A stretch of DNA of 64,000 nucleotides. Origin: Anaeramoeba flamelloides (taxonomy: Eukaryota > Metamonada > Anaeramoebidae). The notes under the pieces are model-generated. The model made no database searches and was not told the origin of the DNA. It saw only the letters and a program-made list of their open reading frames with translations. Both the position numbers and the translations under genes were made by a program. The stretch lies in assembly GCA_027625915.1 (NCBI GenBank), contig JANTQA010000015.1:6725001-6789000 (forward strand). Direction: 5' to 3'. Shown here one piece after another: positions 58,107-64,000 of this stretch (position 1 is the first letter of the stretch; each line of letters begins with the position of its first letter).

Positions 58107-60950
58107 CAAATTTTTTAGTTTTACGCATTTCTTTTCAATTCTGAAAAAAAAAAAAAAAAGGAATTAGTAAGTTTTTTTGTAATTGAAAGGTTCTAATTTG
58201 ATTTTAATACTCAGTTATTTATAAATTATTAAAATGGGTATTCTTATTGTTAAGAACAAAGAGAAATCAAGAATTTGAAAATTATGTAAAAAATTAATAA
58301 AATAATTGGATATAATTGAATATTTGAACAAATATTCTTCGTAATTGACCAGCTCTCGAAAATAACTGTAAAATTTGGATATCTGAATTAAAAAAATTAA
58401 TATATCTAAGATCTTTTTAAATAATAATATTTGTCGTTATTTTTACTGATTTGAGAAAATGAGAAATATATTTTTCTTGAGAGGATGATATTTTTATCAC
58501 CCCGGAAAGAAAAATATTTTGATTGTTGTTGAAACATTGAGTCAAATTGTGTGAGTTATTGTTTACTGAAATAGAGTGCATCTACAATAAAAAAAAATTA
58601 ATTCAAAAAAAATAAATCAAAACACAGAAATATAAAAAAAAAATTCTTTGTAGTTTTTCATTCTTTTTAGATCTTTAAAGTGAGAGAATTTTTGTCTTTT
58701 ATAAAACTGTTACAAACTAAGAGACTCTCAACTCAAAAAGTAATTTTTTCTAAATTTCAACTTTTTTTAAAAAGTTATTTTCTTCATCCGCTATAAACTT
58801 TCAAAATTGCTAACACTCATTAAGAACAGCACATTTTAAAATTTATTTTTTTGAGGAAAAAAATAACCAGTTAATTAAGATCTCGAGAAGTTTCACATTT
58901 CATATATTTCACTGCCTCTTCTATTTTTAATATTAAGATATGATTTCAAGAACTGAACTATTTAAATCTCAAAAAAAAAACAAAAAACGAGAAAAATTCA
59001 AGAATACTCATAATCAGTAGAGTATTAATAAATACAGATCTTTTTTCTAGAAATAACCAATATAAAAATGATGAGAAAAAAAGTTATTTTTTACCATTTA
59101 TTTTAGCTTATGTTTCAAAAAAATAATGGTTTCGTTATTATTCAAAAAAAGTGTTAAAGATAGTTATTAAATTTGTTAGTAATAAAAGATAATTTTGGAA
59201 ATCTATAATAAAAGTTGTAAATAAAAATTTATAAATTAGTCAAGTGTGGTAAAGTGCATCCAAGTTCCTAGGTTTACCAAAATTCAAAATAATAGAGTAA
59301 AATCAAAAAAGTAACTTTTTTGTTTAAATTAATCGAAAAAAAAAAAACACATTATTAGCTTTTCCAGAATTTAAAAGTATTTAGTAGAAATTTTCATTTA
59401 ATTTCTAAAATTAATAAACATAAACACAGTTTTATAGGATTCAAAAGAATGAATAAAAAACAAATCCTAGTTCACTATTATTTTAAAATTTGGATAAGAT
59501 ACCAGATAACTAGGGGGGGTGAATAAATTCCTGTTAAATAATCAAAAAAATAAAGAGATATTTTTTTGATTTTTAAGAGACAAATACAAATTAAATTTTG
59601 CAAATATTTTCACTTACAAAAATTAAATGTCCAATATTATGTTTCCACAAAAATAACGGTAAAATTACTAAAAGTGGGATTTCATAAAAATAAAAAAAGG
59701 TTTTTAAAAATTTTTCTTATTTCTAATACTCGACCCAAAAAATTAAAAAAGATCTTACTGTTGAGAGAAAAATGTTGGACACAGAAAAATGGTTGGACAG
59801 CATTTTTAATTGGGAACATTACTGAAATTGAAAATAAAATCCTATTGATAACTAGGTGAATTTTATATAAATCCAGGTTTAAAGCTGTTAAAAGTTCATT
59901 AATCTGTGGTTTGTGTATAATATTCATTTGAATGGTTGATAACTCAAGTAGATCATGGTATTTTTAACAAAAATCCAAGTTGTAGTAAAGTTTACTATTA
60001 ATTCTGAAAATGGTAATTTTTAAACTTGATTTAGATTATAAGAGATAAGGTTTTGAAAAAGTAGAATTACATTAATCGTTATTCTAATAAGTAGATTATT
60101 GTTATTTTCTTTAGTTGCTTTACAAATGATTGAAAGTAAAAATCATTTTCAGTAAGGTTCCCAATTAAAAATGCTGTCCAACCATTTTTCTGTGTCCAAC
60201 ATTTTTCTCTCTACAGTTACCTCATTTGAATGAAAATTTCTTTGGGAAAAAAAAATGATCTTTTAAAAATGAAAACTCATTTCTCTAAAGTTGATAAATA
60301 AGTTTTCTCATAAGACCTAACTAGGTGTCCTCCAAAGAAGTATTCTATTGCTTTCGTGATTTAAAATCAATAAGATGTACTTTTACTCATCAAAGAAATG
60401 TTTCAGGAAAATGTTTATGTTTTTTTTACAAAAGAGTAAAAAAGAATTTTCATTTACAAAACGAAATAAAATTCATACCAATGAAAAAACAAAAAAAAAA
60501 AAATCTTTATTGGTTGCTTAATCAATTAATCAAGAAATTAATTGTTTTTCAAGTTATTTTTTTTTTCTGAATAAATAAACCCTTTTGTATTTTTTTTTTC
60601 GAAATTTATTAAAAAAAATAAGAATACCCTTAAACAGTTTTACTTTTTTTCAACAAGTAGAATTTTTTGGAAAATTTCATTTAACATATTAACTCATCTT
60701 GAAAAGAAAACAAGAAACAAACAAAGAAATGAGAAAATATTGACTTGGGGTTATTTTCAAAACTCACCTCGAAATAGAAGCCAAAAACAATGGAATTTGT
60801 TTTTATTTATTCCAAACTTAGAAACAGCTAATTCACAAAAAAACTGGCACCGTTTTAGACCTTTAGTTCAATGAATATTTGTGAACTCATTTTTTTGCAA
60901 ATACATAAATTTTACCAAAATTATTATTTCTTGTTTTACTCATCTTGTTT
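58107..60950. other. Gene-free stretch with one MITE
   Basis: It contains GTGTC/hairpin repeats (59236-59500) and the MITE at 59758-60216. Frames at 59566-59859 and 60325-60570 overlap repeats or are compositionally biased. No gene is supported. Confidence 0.45.
59758..60216. mobile_element. MITE family A, copy 3 (459 bp, TTA duplication)
   Basis: Best-preserved copy: CTGTTGAGAGAAAAATGTTG at the left and its inverse CAACATTTTTCTCTCTACAG at the right. The inverted match continues for about 60 bp through GGTTGGACAGCATTTTTAAT. TTA lies on both sides (59755-59757, 60217-60219). Confidence 0.82.
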
Positions 60951-61344
60951 ATGGACGACATCTTTTGGGTATTTGCCTCTATTTCTATAATTGTTGGCAT
61001 TGTTCTTTTTCTGAGTTACTCTTATCGAAGAAATTACCAACCAATTAAGGTTTGAAATTTTCTTTTCCCCACAGACGCGCATAATTCAGCTCTGTTTTTA
61101 ATTTTTTTTTTTTTGTGGCTAACCTAACCTTCATAACATCTTTTCAGGCTCGAAGTTATGCGATTGCTTTTTATTATTGGGTTTTTTATACAGCTATCAT
61201 CATCATTTTTTGTTTTTATGGTTCAAGCGAATATGACGTTGGGTGCGTTGGGAAATATTATGTTCTAATCAACTGCCAAAACTTTTTTTGTGTTCTCTTT
61301 TATGCAAGGGCTTTTCGGCTTTATTACCTTTTTCAGTACAATGT
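60951..61344 (+). CDS. N-terminal exons of a probable 7TM receptor (RGS-linked type), partial
   Basis: Exon 1 (60951-61049) and exon 2 (61148-61344) join in frame across a 98-bp intron (donor GTTTGA, acceptor TTTTCAG). They encode about 98 residues with three membrane helices: FWVFASISIIVGIVLFLSY, FYYWVFYTAIIIIFCF and YYVLINCQNFFCVLFYA. The pattern KARS before helix 2 and YARAFRLYYLF after helix 3 resembles the 7TM proteins fused to RGS domains in amoebae and other protists (KARSP.. and LRAxRLYF). If so it is a G-protein-coupled sensor. Exon 2 ends at a GTAAGA donor. Candidate later exons start near 62157 or 62726, but neither shows more helices or an RGS domain clearly. The gene may be truncated, or have exons I could not recognise. 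Confidence 0.5.
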
Positions 61345-63806
61345 GTAAGATTCTTGTTTCCAAAAGTCTTTTTTTTTATTTTTTTTTTTCGACAAATTTT
61401 TTCAATCCAAACAACAAGTTTTATTGATCAGACCAATTTGTAATTTTGTTTACAAAGAGAAACCAGACAGAATTGTAATGTTTTGTTCTATTTTTACCTT
61501 TATTTTTTTGATTTGTTCTTAAAAAAAATTTTGTCAAACCTTTCCTACAAATTTTTTTTGGTCACCAAGAACCAAGTAACTAACCTTTTTTACACTGTCT
61601 TTGGGATCTTTTTTGAAAAAAAATTGTGTTGATCGGGAAAAAGTTTTTGCTGAAATATCTTTTCTTTTTTTCTCAGAAATTGATTGAAAGTGACAACTTT
61701 TGTTTTCTTAGAATTGGTTCTTTTGGTAATTTGCCTTGTGGTATTTTGATCTAAAACAGGGAATTCAAATGATTGAAATCTGAAACATAAAAAAAAAAAC
61801 GAACAAGATAGATTTTATCTCATTTCACAAGGTTGTATTTCATCAAACAATTTTGAAACAATTAAAAATCTTTAGCCAGGTTTCGTGTGTGTTAATATTG
61901 ATCAGAAAAGAATCCACAATTTAAGATTTGAAAACATTTTTTGTGCTCTTTTTTCGCTTTAAATCAGAAAAATGCAAAATCGAATGAAAAGTAAATTGAC
62001 TATTTTAATGAGAAGAAGGTGGTTTGCAAATTATTCGTATTATTACATAAATGGGAACCTATAAAACACACCATAATATAATGACAATCTTAACCCTTCG
62101 GACAAAATTGTCTCTTCATAAAAATCCTTAATACTGGTTAATAATATTTCTTTTAGATTTGAAATATTAAATTTTTACAAAAAACAAATTTTCAAGAAGC
62201 AAATCTGTCTAGATTTGTTGAGTTGGGAGACTTCTTTTCAAATATTGAATAAATTGAACTCAAGATATAAATTTATAACTTCATAATTTTTTTTTTTAAT
62301 TCCTAAAAAAAAGTGCAACAAATAAAAATTCTGAAAAACACAAAAGGTAAAAAAACACAAAAATAAATTTTTTGTTTCCATATTCAATAATTATTAATCA
62401 CATTTAAACCAACCTATTAATGAAAATTTCCATACTTCTATTTACTAAATGAGGTTATTTTATTTTATTATTAATTTGTCTGAAAACACACCAAAAAACA
62501 AAGAGATGAGTGTTTATTATTTTTTCCCAAATCACTCAATATTTTTGTTTAATATTTGAAAACAATCAATAATAATCTAACTTGACTATTGATTAGATTT
62601 TCAAAAGAGTAATGTCTACTCTACAAACGAAATGATTACCAAACCAAAACCCATGATAAAAAATTGAATAGCTGTCATGGGAAAGCATATATTTTTTTAT
62701 TGGTCTAGTCTTGCCCCCCAACTCTCAGTTACCCGAACGTTTCTTATTTATTTCAAGGATCCTTTCAAGAGTACTACAAAAAAAAAAACAAAATTTTCTA
62801 ATATAAGAATTATCTTTGGGTTGGAACTCATGTTTCTGTATAGTTCACTTTACTTTTAGGAATGATCTTGGTTTAACTTTGAGAAAAAAAAAGCTCCGAC
62901 CTTTTTTGTAAGAAAATGGTCAATAGTAAATTAGTTATATTCTCATAAAAAATATTCACCAATAACACATCACATAATCTAATAGCATTGTATTTCATAA
63001 GAACAAAATTATCTCTTTTTAAAAAGCATTTTTTTTTAACAGTCAATTTTTTTTAATTTAAATTTGAATAATTAAAAAATGCAAATGAAAAGATCTCAAT
63101 TTAATTTGTGATAGTTTTTGGAAATTTCAATCAAAGAGTTAAACAAACCAAACTAAAGAGATACCTCTTTAACTTCATGAAGACTTATTTAAAAAAAAAT
63201 TGCAACAATTGCAATTCACTCCATTTACCAAACTTATATGTACAAAATAATACATTTTTTGTTTCAATGCACAACATAACATAACATACTTAACTCGGAA
63301 AATTTTTTCAAAAAAAAAAATCTCTAAATTTTGTATTTTTGAATATACACTCACATAATAAACATTATTATACATAACAATTTTGAAAAAGGGTTTACAA
63401 CTTTATTAGAGATTAATCGGAATTGCAAAAAAAATTAAAATTTTCAGTAATATTTTTTTCATTTATAATTGTAACATTTTTTGAAATTTTTATTTGATTT
63501 AATGGAGAAATTATTTTAATTTATTTTTTTACTATTCTAAAAAGAATCATATTTTTCAATTATATAATAAAATCAAATATTTCTTTCAAAAATATATCAC
63601 TAAATTAAATCGAAAAACTGATTTTTTTTCTGTTTTTGGAATATTTTTTATCATTTTAATTTTTTTTTCATGTTTGAGTTTTAATATATATTCCCGATTG
63701 TTTTTTTTCTGCAAATTGTTTTAACCTTTATTCTTTTTTCTTCCTTAATGTTCAATCAAAAATTAATTCGTTGTAACTATATTAAAAAAAAAAAAATACC
63801 ACAAAA

Positions 63807-63876
63807 ATGGGTGTTTTTTTTTCAAAAGCCGGGAATTTTGAAAAAGGGAATATTCGAATCTTAATGAGTTTAATAG
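63807..63876 (+). CDS. First exon of a probable ARF-family GTPase, partial
   Basis: From the ATG the frame reads MGVFFSKAG, then NIRILMSLIG up to a GTACCT donor. ARF/ARL proteins begin MGxxFSK.., with Gly2 for N-myristoylation, and reach the first beta strand RILMxGL just before the P-loop, so a 23-codon first exon breaking there is plausible. The Walker A motif itself would lie in the next exon, beyond or at the very end of the window. An acceptor TTTTCAG occurs at 63975-63981, but what follows does not read as a P-loop. Evidence is short, hence moderate confidence. Confidence 0.4.
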
Positions 63877-64000
63877 GTACCTTTTCTTAATTACATAAAA
63901 TTATGATAAGTTTGGAAAAATAATTTATAAAAGATGTAAACTAAAATCCAATATGTAGTTTTGGCTTACTTTAATTTTCAGAATTTATTTTTACCTTGTA

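Noticed and set aside
62677-62859. 60-residue frame after a pyrimidine-rich acceptor-like site
   Set aside because: The acceptor at 62725 is attractive, but the phase needed by the receptor exon gives a different short frame and no membrane helices, so I do not call it an exon.
1-64000. CRISPR arrays, operons, phage or plasmid features
   Set aside because: No regularly spaced direct repeats and no bacterial gene organisation; genes are intron-bearing and eukaryotic.

Overview
The window is about 80% A+T by eye and is eukaryotic. Protein-coding genes are sparse, several are split by GT-AG spliceosomal introns (100 bp to about 7.1 kb), stops are standard (TAA, TAG), and the long gene-free stretches are full of degraded mobile elements. 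Products include class I aldolase, uridine kinase, a Rab-type GTPase, a YjbQ/UPF0047 protein, a long ankyrin protein and the start of a probable seven-helix receptor. This mix fits a free-living amoeboid protist. An anaeramoebid is my best guess from general knowledge of such gene sets; the sequence alone does not prove it. No bacterial operon, plasmid, phage or CRISPR structure is visible.

Layout. 1-4.4 kb: a LINE reverse-transcriptase relic, an inverted-repeat element and two short inverted-repeat transposons. 4.5-5.6 kb: class I fructose-bisphosphate aldolase (minus). 5.6-11.7 kb: no gene, small transposon relics. 11.75-13.8 kb: three-exon uridine kinase (plus). 13.8-19.9 kb: no gene, simple repeats and two dispersed repeat families. 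19.9-21.3 kb: two-exon DUF5765-like membrane protein (plus). 24.7-30.5 kb: Rab-like GTPase whose two exons flank a 5.0-kb intron holding a LINE relic and Tc1/mariner-like debris. 31-37 kb: a MITE, a composite tRNA-like locus at 33.0-33.1 kb and decayed sequence. 37.3-38.8 kb: a basic coiled-coil protein whose C-terminus resembles the Csm1/Pcs1 kinetochore domain. 42.0-49.6 kb: YjbQ/UPF0047 gene with a 7.1-kb first intron that hosts two MITEs and a young fold-back element. 53.5-55.5 kb: 670-residue ankyrin protein (minus), with a mariner-like MITE 48 bp upstream of its start. 56.8-60.2 kb: LINE relic, fold-back element and MITE. 61.0-61.3 kb: first exons of a probable 7TM receptor of the RGS-linked type. 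63.8 kb: first exon of a probable ARF-type GTPase running off the window.

The genes do not form a pathway; they are ordinary single eukaryotic genes on both strands. The most unusual item is the minus-strand tRNA-like locus at 32992-33144. Its outer ends pair as one tRNA acceptor stem, while an inner pair of tRNA-like pieces in permuted order forms a second perfect 7-bp acceptor-like stem. Also notable are a related set of MITE families with 3-bp TTA/TAA target duplications, and a roughly 60-bp hairpin repeat scattered over the window.
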